DNA of 10,690 bases from positions 1 to 10,690 of the forward strand of contig JAIFNE010000088.1 of assembly GCA_020047875.1 (NCBI GenBank), in the 5' to 3' direction. The notes beneath the pieces are model-generated. The model was not told the DNA's origin. It did no database searches and saw only the letters and a program-made list of their open reading frames with translations. The position numbers and the translations under genes are program-made. Shown piece by piece: positions 1 to 6,874 of this stretch. This DNA is from Hydrogenophaga sp. (lineage in GTDB: Bacteria > Pseudomonadota > Gammaproteobacteria > Burkholderiales > Burkholderiaceae_C). Each line of letters begins with the position of its first letter. Within the stretch, counting starts at the first letter, position 1.

Positions 1-213
1 ACCCCGCTGCTCTCGCGCATCACCGCGCCCACCCGCATCGTGCATGGCATCGCCGACCCGCTGGTGCCGGTGGCCTGCGGCCACGACCTGGCCGAGCGCA
101 TCCCCGGCGCCGAAACCGACCTCATCCCCGGCATGGGCCACGACCTGCCCGAGGCGCTGCTGGATCGTTTCGCGCAAGGCATTGCCGACAACGCGGCGCG
201 CGCGCGCCGCTGA
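1..213 (+). CDS. Alpha/beta hydrolase, C-terminal part (5' end outside window)
   Basis: This is the last 70 residues of an open frame that enters from the left edge and ends at TGA 211-213. The visible part holds two hallmarks of the alpha/beta hydrolase fold: an HGIADPLVP stretch, which carries the acid residue of the catalytic triad after a beta strand, and GMGHDLP near the end, which carries the catalytic histidine. The nucleophile elbow would lie upstream of the window. Substrate cannot be told; soluble esterase- or lactonase-like enzymes of this fold are common in these bacteria. GC is about 77% in positions 61-120, clearly above the neighbouring operon. The gene converges on the minus-strand operon, so it is not part of it. 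The family is fairly sure; the function is unknown. Confidence 0.8.
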   Translation, partial: TPLLSRITAPTRIVHGIADPLVPVACGHDLAERIPGAETDLIPGMGHDLPEALLDRFAQGIADNAARARR

Positions 214-251
214 GCGTGTGTGGGAATGTCCGTTTCAGCACTGGCACACGC
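214..251. terminator. Possible bidirectional hairpin between convergent genes
   Basis: GCGTGTG at 214-220 and CACACGC at 245-251 form a perfect 7-bp inverted repeat with a 24-nt loop, directly after the hydrolase stop. It lies between two converging genes, so it could end transcription from either side. There is no clear U-tract on either strand, so a classical intrinsic terminator is not shown. Confidence 0.3.
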
Positions 252-334
252 TTGGTCATCGTCAAGAACGGTGACACACCATCAACCGCTGAAGCGACGC
301 CCGCTTTGAGGCCAGCAGCCCAGGCAGACACAAT

Positions 335-356
335 GCTCACGCTCGGCTAAGTGAGC
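335..356 (-). terminator. Small hairpin across the atzH stop codon
   Basis: GCTCAC (335-340) and GTGAGC (351-356) are perfect 6-bp arms around a 10-nt loop that contains the atzH stop (TAG, 347-349). It may help end the operon transcript. No U-run follows on the minus strand (the next bases read ATTG), so this is a weak call. The remaining 90 or so bases to the hydrolase side show no gene. Confidence 0.2.
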
Positions 357-721
357 AGGCTCACATGGGCCGCCACCACGCGCCAGCCCTGCGGCGTGCG
401 CAGCCAGGTTTGGCTCTGACGGCCGGTGTGTGTGCTGCCGGCGCGCTGAAACTCAAGATTGACGGTCGCTGTGTCGCGACCATAGGTGGTTATGACCGCC
501 TTCAAAATGGTGCGAGCCAACCCTTGTGTGGGGCGCCCGGCCCGAAAGGCGCAAATGGCTTCATGGCCATAGAGGTTTTCGGTAACCCCGTAACGCAGCG
601 TGTGTGGGCTGTTCCAGAATAGTTCGTCCAGCACGGTCACGTCGTTGCTCACCAAAGCTTGTTCATAGCGATCTGAACATTGACTTACTTCGGCGAGCAC
701 ATCGGGCAAATTGATTTCCAT
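347..721 (-). CDS. atzH: AtzH-like 1,3-dicarboxyurea amidohydrolase (DUF3225, NTF2 fold)
   Basis: A 124-residue cytoplasmic protein of the DUF3225 family in the NTF2 superfamily, of usual length for that family. In Pseudomonas sp. ADP, AtzH is thought to convert 1,3-dicarboxyurea (the AtzE product) into allophanate (the AtzF substrate). HpxZ of the oxalurate operon is a relative. The two residues reported as needed in AtzH, Tyr22 and Arg46, correspond to Tyr19 (DRYEQAL) and Arg43 (HTLRYG) here, with the same spacing of 24. The C-terminal part shows the NTF2-like pattern TWLRTPQGWRVVAAHVS. The start chosen is the ATG at 719-721, one base after the atzE stop, rather than the in-frame ATG at 772 inside atzE. 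No strong ribosome site is visible, so translation is probably coupled to atzE. It is the last gene of the operon. Family assignment is strong; the exact substrate here is inferred. Confidence 0.88.
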   Translation of the reverse strand: MEINLPDVLAEVSQCSDRYEQALVSNDVTVLDELFWNSPHTLRYGVTENLYGHEAICAFRAGRPTQGLARTILKAVITTYGRDTATVNLEFQRAGSTHTGRQSQTWLRTPQGWRVVAAHVSLLT

Positions 722-722
722 G

Positions 723-2132
723 TCAGAGGTCCACAGGTTTGAGATGCGCCACCCCCGCGGCTTGCAGCGCATGCGCGGCGCGCAGGGCCAAGTCCTCGCG
801 CCAGGGCGCGGCTATCAGCTGAACGCCAATGGGCATGCCTTGGGTGCCATCGGGCCAAAGTGGGGCAGCCACCACCGGGCAACCGGCAAACGAGATGGGC
901 TGCGTCAGCAAACCCATGGAAGCCCGCGCTGGATGTTGTGTGCCGTTGATCTCTATCCACTCGGCGCCAATCCGGGTGGCGCTGACCGGAGTGGCCGGCG
1001 CAAGCAACACATCCCAGTGCTGAAACAGGGCGTTGACCCGGTCCCGGTAAATCCGCCTGAAGCGTTGTGCGCGCACATACCAGTGCGCGGGAGTGAGGGC
1101 ACCGGCAATGAATCGGTCCACCGACAAGGGCTCGAAGTCATCCGCCCGAGTGCGCAGGTCGTCCAGGTGGAGGCTGCCGCCTTCAGCGGAGGTGATGATG
1201 AAAGCCGCTGCGCGACCCAGAGCGGCGTCGGGCCACTCCACCAGGTCGGTGGCGCCCAAAGCATGGGCGGCTATGGACACTACTTCACGAGCAGCAGGGC
1301 TGGCGTTGTCCTGAAAATAGCCGCCCAGCACGCCGATGCGCAGGCCGTCGATCCCTGGCGCCAGATCACCCACCGCTTGCACGCTCAGGGCGTGGCAACC
1401 GGGGTCCAGCGGGTCGGGGCTTTGTAAGGCGTCATACACCATCGCCAGACTATTCACGGAGTCAGCAAACGCGCCCAGATGGTCAATGCTGTGCACAAAC
1501 GGGTAACTGCCCCGGCGCGACAAACGCCCGAACGTGGGCTTCAGGCCCCAAACCCCGCACAGCGAGGCGGGCACCCGAATCGAGCCATTGGTGTCCGAGC
1601 CCAAACTCACGCCCACCTGCCCCGCCGCCACCGCAGCCCCTGAGCCACCCGATGAACCACCCGCAATCCGGCTCAAGTCATGCGGGTTGTGGGTCGGGCC
1701 GTAGTGAGTGTTCTCGGTGGTGAAGCCGTAGGCGTACTCGTCCATGTTCAGCGAACCCATCAGGACGGCACCCGCCGACTGCAGGCGGGACACCAAAAAG
1801 GCGTCATGTGCTGCCGGTGCATGGCTTCGGTTGACCTGGGAACCGGCCAAAGTAACCTCGCCCTCAATGTCAAACAGGTTCTTTACCGCATAGGGCACCC
1901 CGGCCAAGGGCGCCAAGACCTCACCACGTGACCGCAGCGCGTCCACCGCAGCAGCCTCCCGCAATGCCCGCTGGAAGGATTTGCCGGTGAAGGCATTGAC
2001 GGCGCCGTCGGTGTGTTCAATGCGGGCAATACTGGCCTCGGTTGCCTCCAGCGCGCTGATGTCGCCCTGGCGGATGGCCTGGGCCAGCTCATGGCTCTTG
2101 AGCCGGGCGAGGTCTTTTGCGACTGAATTCAT
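723..2132 (-). CDS. atzE: AtzE-like amidase-signature hydrolase (1-carboxybiuret hydrolase type)
   Basis: A 469-residue amidase-signature enzyme. The Ser-cisSer-Lys triad is intact: Lys84 (PYAVKN), Ser160 in the glycine/serine loop (AGGSSGGSG), and nucleophile Ser184 (DTNGSIRVP), with the family's 24-residue gap between the serines. In the cyanuric acid pathway AtzE removes an amide nitrogen from 1-carboxybiuret to give 1,3-dicarboxyurea plus ammonia, and it needs the small AtzG subunit, in a complex derived from the GatCAB transamidosome. HpxY of oxalurate catabolism is the close alternative. The ATG at 2130-2132 lies 2 nt after the atzG stop, with an AAGG about 10 nt upstream. atzG, atzE and atzH follow in that order with near-zero spacing, which is the diagnostic arrangement. 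AtzE type is well supported by context; a different ureido or oxalurate-like substrate cannot be excluded. Confidence 0.88.
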   Translation of the reverse strand: MNSVAKDLARLKSHELAQAIRQGDISALEATEASIARIEHTDGAVNAFTGKSFQRALREAAAVDALRSRGEVLAPLAGVPYAVKNLFDIEGEVTLAGSQVNRSHAPAAHDAFLVSRLQSAGAVLMGSLNMDEYAYGFTTENTHYGPTHNPHDLSRIAGGSSGGSGAAVAAGQVGVSLGSDTNGSIRVPASLCGVWGLKPTFGRLSRRGSYPFVHSIDHLGAFADSVNSLAMVYDALQSPDPLDPGCHALSVQAVGDLAPGIDGLRIGVLGGYFQDNASPAAREVVSIAAHALGATDLVEWPDAALGRAAAFIITSAEGGSLHLDDLRTRADDFEPLSVDRFIAGALTPAHWYVRAQRFRRIYRDRVNALFQHWDVLLAPATPVSATRIGAEWIEINGTQHPARASMGLLTQPISFAGCPVVAAPLWPDGTQGMPIGVQLIAAPWREDLALRAAHALQAAGVAHLKPVDL

Positions 2133-2134
2133 AC

Positions 2135-2350
2135 CTACGTTGCCTTGTAGAACGCCGGCTGGAAGGCCATAGGCTGATAAATCTCAGCCAGTTCGTCCTC
2201 CACGGTCATGGGCGCGCCCTCCAGCAACTGCGCCAAGTGCGCCGTGCGAGCAAGGTGCGCAGCGACCCGTTGGGCGCGTTCGTCATCCAGCACCAAACCT
2301 TGGGCCATGGCACTGGCCTTGACGTAGGCAAGCACTTGGTTTTCAGTCAT
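2135..2350 (-). CDS. atzG: AtzG-like small subunit (GatC-like, DUF4089)
   Basis: A 71-residue protein that looks like the AtzG/HpxX family: a helical N-terminal half rich in Ala, Leu and Arg, and a conserved acidic-aromatic tail (VEDELAEIYQP, then PAFY). In known systems this GatC-like chain wraps around the amidase partner and is needed for its stability and activity; it is not a catalyst itself. Its ATG overlaps the stop of the ABC ATPase gene by 4 nt, and its own stop is 2 nt before atzE, so subunit and enzyme should be made in matched amounts by translational coupling. The length equals that of the known family (about 70 residues). The position directly before atzE is the strongest support. 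Confidence 0.87.
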   Translation of the reverse strand: MTENQVLAYVKASAMAQGLVLDDERAQRVAAHLARTAHLAQLLEGAPMTVEDELAEIYQPMAFQPAFYKAT

Positions 2351-3168
2351 CGCCGCACCTCGCGTTGGAAAACTTCCAGACTTTGCTTTTTCGTCTGGAT
2401 GAAGCTGGGCTCGCTCAAGGTGTCAACCGTGCGCGGACGCGGGTCGCCATAGTGCAATATTTCAGCCACTTTGGTGGGGCGCTTGGTGAGCAGCAGCACC
2501 TCGTCGGCCAGGTACACGGCCTCCTCCAAGTCATGGGACACCAGCAGCATGGTCGTGCCGGTCTGCATGAACACTTCTTGCAGCTTCTCGCGGATGAACA
2601 GCGTCATCTCAAAGTCCAGCGCAGAAAACGGTTCGTCCAGAAAAAGCACCTCGGGCTTGGGTGCCAGCGCCCTCATGATGGAGGCCGTTTGTTGCTGGCC
2701 GCCCGACAGCTCATAGGGGTAGCGGTTCAGGTCAAACTTCACATCAAACGAGGCCACCAGCTCAGCCATGCGCCGGTCGACCTCGGCCTTGGATTTGCCC
2801 TCCAGCTTGAGCGGATAGGCAATGTTGTCGATGGTGCGCATCCAGGGAAACATGGCCTCGCGGTAGTTCTGGAACACGTAGCCGATCTTGGTGTCTTTGA
2901 GCGACTTGCCGTCAAACAAAATCTCGCCGGCGTCGATGGGCACCAGTCCAGCAATCATGTTGATCAGGGTGGACTTGCCGCAGCCGTTGGGCCCGAACAC
3001 GGACACAATTTTGTTTTTCGGAATATCCAGGTCAAAGTTTTCGTACAGCGGCCAGCCCGCAAAATACTTGGTCAGACCCCGGATGGTGATGTGAGTGCCC
3101 ACCGGACCGGGCTTGAAAATGGGCACGGGGACGTCGGCATACACCGGGCCATTAAGCACTTCAGTCAT
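2347..3168 (-). CDS. NitT/TauT-type ABC importer, ATP-binding protein
   Basis: A 273-residue ATPase that powers the importer encoded with it. All nucleotide-binding motifs are present in order: Walker A GPNGCGKST (59-67), Q-loop Gln100 (YVFQNYR), signature LSGGQQQ (154-160), Walker B VLFLDEP (174-180) with catalytic Glu179, D-loop SALD, and switch His212 (VSHDLEEAV). The MFPWMRTIDNIAYPL stretch after the Q-loop is typical of the nitrate/sulfonate/taurine (SsuB/TauB-like) subfamily. About 25 residues precede the first strand, a slight N-terminal extension. The gene starts inside the permease stop (4-nt overlap) and ends inside the atzG start (4-nt overlap). The substrate is not readable from the ATPase; the operon suggests a nitrogen-rich ureide. 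Confidence 0.93.
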   Translation of the reverse strand: MTEVLNGPVYADVPVPIFKPGPVGTHITIRGLTKYFAGWPLYENFDLDIPKNKIVSVFGPNGCGKSTLINMIAGLVPIDAGEILFDGKSLKDTKIGYVFQNYREAMFPWMRTIDNIAYPLKLEGKSKAEVDRRMAELVASFDVKFDLNRYPYELSGGQQQTASIMRALAPKPEVLFLDEPFSALDFEMTLFIREKLQEVFMQTGTTMLLVSHDLEEAVYLADEVLLLTKRPTKVAEILHYGDPRPRTVDTLSEPSFIQTKKQSLEVFQREVRR

Positions 3169-4010
3169 CTGCCACTCCAGTGAACAATGCGGCGCTCCGC
3201 CATCAAAAACAACACGTTGAGCGAGTAGCCCATGGCCCCGGCTGCCAAAATGGAGGCATACATGTCACGCACATTCATCACCTGTTGCGAGTTGATGATG
3301 CGGTTGCCCAGGCCACTGTCTGAGCCGATGAACATCTCGGCCACGATCACAATCACCAGTGCCATCGACACCGCCGAGCGCAGGCCCACGAAGCTGGGTT
3401 GCAGGCTCTCCCAGATCAGCACATCCTTGAAAATCTGCCACCGCGAGGCGCCCATGACCTTTGCCGCCATCACCCGCTGCTTGCGGGCGTTGATGACGCC
3501 ATATGCGCTGTTGAACACCACAATCAGGAGGGCGCCAAACGCGGCAATCGCCACCTTGTTGATGTCGGACACGCCAAAGACCATCAAAAACAGAGGAATC
3601 AGGGCCGACGAAGGCGTGGACCGAAAGAAGTCAACCAAAAACTCCACCGACCGGTAAGCCCGCTCGTTGCTGCCAAGTACCACGCCCAGCGGCACACCGA
3701 CCACGGCGGCAAACATGAAAGCCTGAAACGTGCGCCACAGCGTGACCGCAAAGTCTTTGAGCAGCGGCCCGCCCGCCAGCCCATTGATCAGGCTGGTGAT
3801 GGTGTCAGCCGGCGAAGGCAACAAGATGGGCTTGATGAAGCCAAAGCGCACCACCACATCCCAGACAACAAACAGCAGAACCGGCCCGATGAAGGGGATC
3901 ATGCGGGTCCAACTGGGCACGCGCGGGTTTGAAGACCTGGCGGTGGGCTGCGTTGGGGGCGCCCAAGGCGCCCCCGCACCAGTTGCCTGGATGGGGGTGG
4001 AGTCAGCCAT
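3165..4010 (-). CDS. NitT/TauT-type ABC importer, inner-membrane permease
   Basis: A 281-residue integral membrane protein of the binding-protein-dependent transport family (BPD_transp_1). A proline-rich cytoplasmic leader of about 35 residues is followed by hydrophobic segments near 38-57, 90-112, 134-146, 152-168, 213-229 and 252-272. The EAA-type coupling loop that docks to the ATPase is visible as AAKVMGASRWQIF (182-194), the usual form in SsuC/TauC permeases. A single permease gene implies a homodimer. The ATG at 4008-4010 follows the binding-protein stop by 3 nt. A good ribosome site, AAGGGG, lies at the very end of that upstream gene, 6 nt before the start. The end overlaps the ATPase gene by 4 nt. 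Confidence 0.93.
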   Translation of the reverse strand: MADSTPIQATGAGAPWAPPTQPTARSSNPRVPSWTRMIPFIGPVLLFVVWDVVVRFGFIKPILLPSPADTITSLINGLAGGPLLKDFAVTLWRTFQAFMFAAVVGVPLGVVLGSNERAYRSVEFLVDFFRSTPSSALIPLFLMVFGVSDINKVAIAAFGALLIVVFNSAYGVINARKQRVMAAKVMGASRWQIFKDVLIWESLQPSFVGLRSAVSMALVIVIVAEMFIGSDSGLGNRIINSQQVMNVRDMYASILAAGAMGYSLNVLFLMAERRIVHWSGR

Positions 4011-4013
4011 TTT

Positions 4014-5045
4014 TTACCCCTTGTAGAGCATGGAGTCCACCATCAGGCGGGAGGTGAAGATGCCTTTTTCCGAAAACAGATCAAAGAACTTCTGGAAATG
4101 GGCAATATCCGCCGGTGTGAACTCGTTGTACATGGTGTAGGCCGCCAAAGGCACCTCGCTGGTCAACGCGCCCTCGATGGCGGTGTAGCCCTTGAGGAAC
4201 TGGCGCGCCTCGGCAGGCTTGCTGCGCACATAAGCCACGCCTTTGCCATAGGCGGCGATGTACTTTTTGGCAGCGTCGGGGTTGGCTTTGATGAAGGCCG
4301 AGGTCAGGGCCGCAGAGCCGCCAAACCACGGTGCCATGGGATCGCCCAACACGTATTTGGCGATGACGCCAGCTTCGAGCAGGCGGGTGGTGCCGTTCAG
4401 GCGGCCGATGGTGCCGGTCGGCTCCAGCGTGTAGGCACCGTCCAGTTGACCTGCAGCCAGGGCGGCCACGTGCTGACCAATGGGCAACTCCACCACGGTG
4501 ACACCCGTGGCGCCGCCGCGCTCCAGCACTGTTTTGGCCAGCGTCACGTTCTGGATGCCAGGGCCGCATCCGATGCGTTTCCCTTTCAGGTCAGCAATGG
4601 TTTTCGCTGTGCTGGCTATCGGAACAATGACGACATCGAGCACGTTTTTCAAGTTGCTGGGATTGGAGCAAAAAATCTTGAACGAACCGGGTGCGGCGAT
4701 CTCTCCCACTGCAATATTCGCAGATCCCGTGCCATTGGCGCAGCCATCTATGCGATCTGCCAACATGCCCTCCATGATTTGCTGAGCTGCGGCGAAGCGC
4801 ACAACTTCGACATTAACGCCTGCTTCTTTGAAGTAGCCCAGCTCAACCGCGGCATAGAAAGGCAGACCGGCCGCAATGGGCCAATAGCCGACGCGAATTT
4901 TGGGGCCGCTTTGCGCCCGCACGATGGCCGGCATGGCCAGTGTGCCCAGCAAGGCACCCGCGCCTTGCAGCACTTGCCGCCGGGACGACCCGGTGGCTTG
5001 GCTGGATGCAACAGGCTTGCTCAGAAGGTTGGAGTTGTCAGTCAT
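4014..5045 (-). CDS. NitT/TauT-type ABC importer, periplasmic substrate-binding protein with Tat signal
   Basis: A 343-residue binding protein of the NMT1/SsuA-like family. The N-terminus carries a twin-arginine motif, SRRQVLQ (Arg22-Arg23), a hydrophobic stretch (GALLGTLAM) and a probable cleavage site after VRA (residue 44), so it should be folded before export by the Tat system. The mature part opens with IRVGYWPIAAGLPFYAA and GYFKEAGV, the usual ligand-lobe start in binding proteins for nitrate, sulfonates, taurine and thiamine precursors. IADLKGKRIGCGPG marks the second lobe. The start at 5043-5045 has a good ribosome site (AAGGA, 7 nt away). The gene lies 63 nt after atzF and 3 nt before the permease. 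The ligand is unknown; co-location with atzF and atzGEH suggests a biuret- or ureide-like nitrogen source. Confidence 0.92.
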   Translation of the reverse strand: MTDNSNLLSKPVASSQATGSSRRQVLQGAGALLGTLAMPAIVRAQSGPKIRVGYWPIAAGLPFYAAVELGYFKEAGVNVEVVRFAAAQQIMEGMLADRIDGCANGTGSANIAVGEIAAPGSFKIFCSNPSNLKNVLDVVIVPIASTAKTIADLKGKRIGCGPGIQNVTLAKTVLERGGATGVTVVELPIGQHVAALAAGQLDGAYTLEPTGTIGRLNGTTRLLEAGVIAKYVLGDPMAPWFGGSAALTSAFIKANPDAAKKYIAAYGKGVAYVRSKPAEARQFLKGYTAIEGALTSEVPLAAYTMYNEFTPADIAHFQKFFDLFSEKGIFTSRLMVDSMLYKG

Positions 5046-5108
5046 GGTGTTTCCTTGGGTTACAGGTGAATGGAAGGGGCCGGGTGAAAGGGGTGAAAGG
5101 GAGCCGAG
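5046..5108 (-). other. Intergenic gap between atzF and the binding-protein gene
   Basis: This is the only real gap within the operon (63 nt). It holds a two-copy tandem repeat of GGGTGAAAG on the plus strand (5082-5090 and 5091-5099) and the ribosome site of the binding-protein gene near 5052-5058. No promoter, attenuator hairpin or terminator is evident, so read-through from atzF is the simplest reading. Confidence 0.5.
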
Positions 5109-6827
5109 TCAAGGCTTGAGCGAGCCCATGTAGGCGCGCCATCCGCCATGAGTGGTCACGTCCAGCGCGGTGTCCAGGGCGTAGCCTTCGCACACAAAGC
5201 CGGTGACCCAGGTGCCGTCAGCCAGCTCCAGCTTGCCCAGACCCAGCGGCGATGGAATGAGCGCCAGAAAGCTGCCCACCTGGGCAAGTGGGATGTCCCA
5301 CACCTCAACAGCAATGGCCGCCCCTTGGGCCTCCACCCGCTTGAGTCCAGGCTTGGGAGGAACGGTGCCCGACAAGGCATATAAACGGTATTGGTTGGAG
5401 GTGTGGGTGGCTTGAACCAGGCTGGCACCACGCTCGGTGAGCTGGCCGTTCAGCGGCATGCCACTCAGATGAGCACCCACCACGGCGACCTTCAGGCCGG
5501 GAGCTTTCGCTGCCAGAGCGCTGAGCGCCTCAGGCGCCGGCAAAGGCAGCCCCGTGACGCCCATCGTCAAGCCAGTGGCGTGGTGGTAGCGCTGGCCCAG
5601 CTCGGCCAGCTGCCAGTCGCTGCCGCACTGACCGATCAAGGTGATGCCAAAAGGCAGGCCATCCGGGCGAATGCTGCTGGGCACCGAAATGGCGGCGTAA
5701 TCCAGCAAGTTGACAAAATTGGTGTAGAAGCCTAGGTTGCGGTTGAGCGCAATGGGGTCGGCCTGCATCTGGGTGATGGTGTAGTGGGTGGGCGCCGTGG
5801 GCACCAGCAACACGTCGATGTTTTGCCACATCGGGGCGGCTTGCTGGCCATAGGCATGCAGCTGCGTTTGCGCCTGATACAGGTCGGCCGCACTGTATTG
5901 GTGCCCTTTGGCGATGATGGTGCGCACCGGCTCAATCACCTGGTCTTCATGCGCGTCAAAGAAGTCCCGGATCGCCTCATACCGCTCGGCCACCAACGCG
6001 CTCTCGTAGAGCAACGCGGCCGCTTGGGCCAGTGGCGTGTAGTCGATGACCACTGCCACGCCGCCCATGGCGGTGAGCCGCTCGATCGCTTGCGCAAAGG
6101 CTTCCTGTGCTGCCACATCGCCAAAAAACTCCAGTGTGGACGGCACGCCAAAGCGAAAACGGCTACCCAGGGCTTGTGTAGACAAGTTCAAGTCGCGCGA
6201 GAAGGGGTCCAGCGGGTCGGGGCCCATTGCGGCCTGCAACACCCGAGCGGCGACATCCACCGTGAGCGCAAAGATGGAGACACAGTCCACGCTCTGTGCG
6301 GCAGGCAAGACCCCGCGTGTGCTGATCAGGCCCTTGCTGGGCTTGAATCCCACAATGTTGTTGAGTCCGGCTGGCACCCTGCCCGACCCGGCGGTGTCCG
6401 TCCCCAGGGAAAAATCTACCTGTCCCGTGGCCACCACATAAGCCGAGCCGGCGCTGGAGCCCCCCGACACATAGGAGGCATCGAACGCATTGGGCACGGC
6501 CCCATATGGGGATCGGGTGCCGTTGAGGCCGCAGGCAAACTGGTCAAGATTGGTTTTCCCCTGCAAGGCCGCTCCAGCACCGAGCAACTTGTGCACCACA
6601 TGGGCATGCGCTGGCGCAGTGAAGGCAAAAGAGGGACAAGCCGCCGTGGTGGCTAGCCCCGCCACATCGATGTTGTCCTTGACCGCAAAACTCAACCCAG
6701 ACAGCGATCCATCTTGCTGGACAACCTGCGACTCGGCGAGGCGCAGTATCCAGGCCTGCGGTGCCAGTGTTTGGGCAATCTCTTGATCAGAAGCCGAGCG
6801 GCAAACGGAACTCACTTGTTGCACCAT
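5109..6827 (-). CDS. atzF: Allophanate hydrolase (AtzF/DUR1,2-type)
   Basis: A 572-residue two-domain enzyme that hydrolyses allophanate to ammonia and CO2, the last step of cyanuric acid, biuret and urea-carboxylase pathways. The N-terminal amidase domain has an intact triad: Lys50 (FAVKDN), Ser124 (SGGSSAGS) and nucleophile Ser148 (DTAGSGRVP). The second domain, from about 445, starts VAVVGAHLSGMPLN and contains YRLYALSG and VEVWDIP, which are typical of the allophanate hydrolase C-terminal domain and distinguish it from plain amidases. The frame stays open to an ATG at 6891-6893, giving 594 residues. The ATG at 6825-6827 is preferred because a sigma-54 promoter lies between the two, and because the extra 22 residues do not resemble the family. 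A GGTG sits 6 nt upstream. It is the first gene of the operon. Full length and undamaged. Confidence 0.93.
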   Translation of the reverse strand: MVQQVSSVCRSASDQEIAQTLAPQAWILRLAESQVVQQDGSLSGLSFAVKDNIDVAGLATTAACPSFAFTAPAHAHVVHKLLGAGAALQGKTNLDQFACGLNGTRSPYGAVPNAFDASYVSGGSSAGSAYVVATGQVDFSLGTDTAGSGRVPAGLNNIVGFKPSKGLISTRGVLPAAQSVDCVSIFALTVDVAARVLQAAMGPDPLDPFSRDLNLSTQALGSRFRFGVPSTLEFFGDVAAQEAFAQAIERLTAMGGVAVVIDYTPLAQAAALLYESALVAERYEAIRDFFDAHEDQVIEPVRTIIAKGHQYSAADLYQAQTQLHAYGQQAAPMWQNIDVLLVPTAPTHYTITQMQADPIALNRNLGFYTNFVNLLDYAAISVPSSIRPDGLPFGITLIGQCGSDWQLAELGQRYHHATGLTMGVTGLPLPAPEALSALAAKAPGLKVAVVGAHLSGMPLNGQLTERGASLVQATHTSNQYRLYALSGTVPPKPGLKRVEAQGAAIAVEVWDIPLAQVGSFLALIPSPLGLGKLELADGTWVTGFVCEGYALDTALDVTTHGGWRAYMGSLKP

Positions 6828-6858
6828 TTTGGACACCAATCTTGCATTCAACGATCTC

Positions 6859-6874
6859 AGCAAGATGTATGCCA
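6859..6874 (-). promoter_or_regulatory. Sigma-54 (-24/-12) promoter of the atzF operon
   Basis: On the minus strand the sequence reads TGGCA, six bases, TTGCT. This matches the conserved cores of the sigma-54 consensus (TGGCAC-N5-TTGCW), with exactly ten bases between the GG of the -24 box and the GC of the -12 box. The predicted transcript start is near 6848, about 20 nt before the preferred atzF start at 6827. Sigma-54 promoters need an enhancer-binding activator such as NtrC; no clear NtrC site was found by eye. Nitrogen control fits the gene content, since the cyanuric acid genes of Pseudomonas sp. ADP are also nitrogen-regulated. Confidence 0.65.

Noticed and set aside
711..1427. Long plus-strand open frame (238 codons) opposite atzE
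   Set aside because: It is antisense to a complete amidase gene with intact catalytic motifs, and its translation shows no family features. High GC alone keeps such frames open.
347..2350. Genes as an hpxXYZ oxalurate cluster
   Set aside because: Homologous families, so not excluded by the proteins alone. But the operon contains allophanate hydrolase and no HpxW-type oxamate amidohydrolase, so the Atz reading is preferred.
2365..3183. Long plus-strand open frame opposite the ABC ATPase
   Set aside because: It covers the ATPase gene almost exactly on the other strand; the minus-strand protein has every ABC motif, the plus-strand one has none.
4098..5069. Plus-strand open frame of 323 codons opposite the binding-protein gene
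   Set aside because: Antisense shadow; the minus strand encodes a complete Tat-exported binding protein with a ribosome site.
5784..6656. Plus-strand open frame of 290 codons opposite atzF
   Set aside because: Antisense shadow of the amidase domain; low-complexity His/Gly/Arg-rich translation with no recognisable domain.
5109..6827. Allophanate hydrolase as part of urea amidolyase or guanidine degradation
   Set aside because: No urea or guanidine carboxylase, carboxyguanidine deiminase subunits or guanidine riboswitch is present; the partners here are atzG, atzE and atzH.
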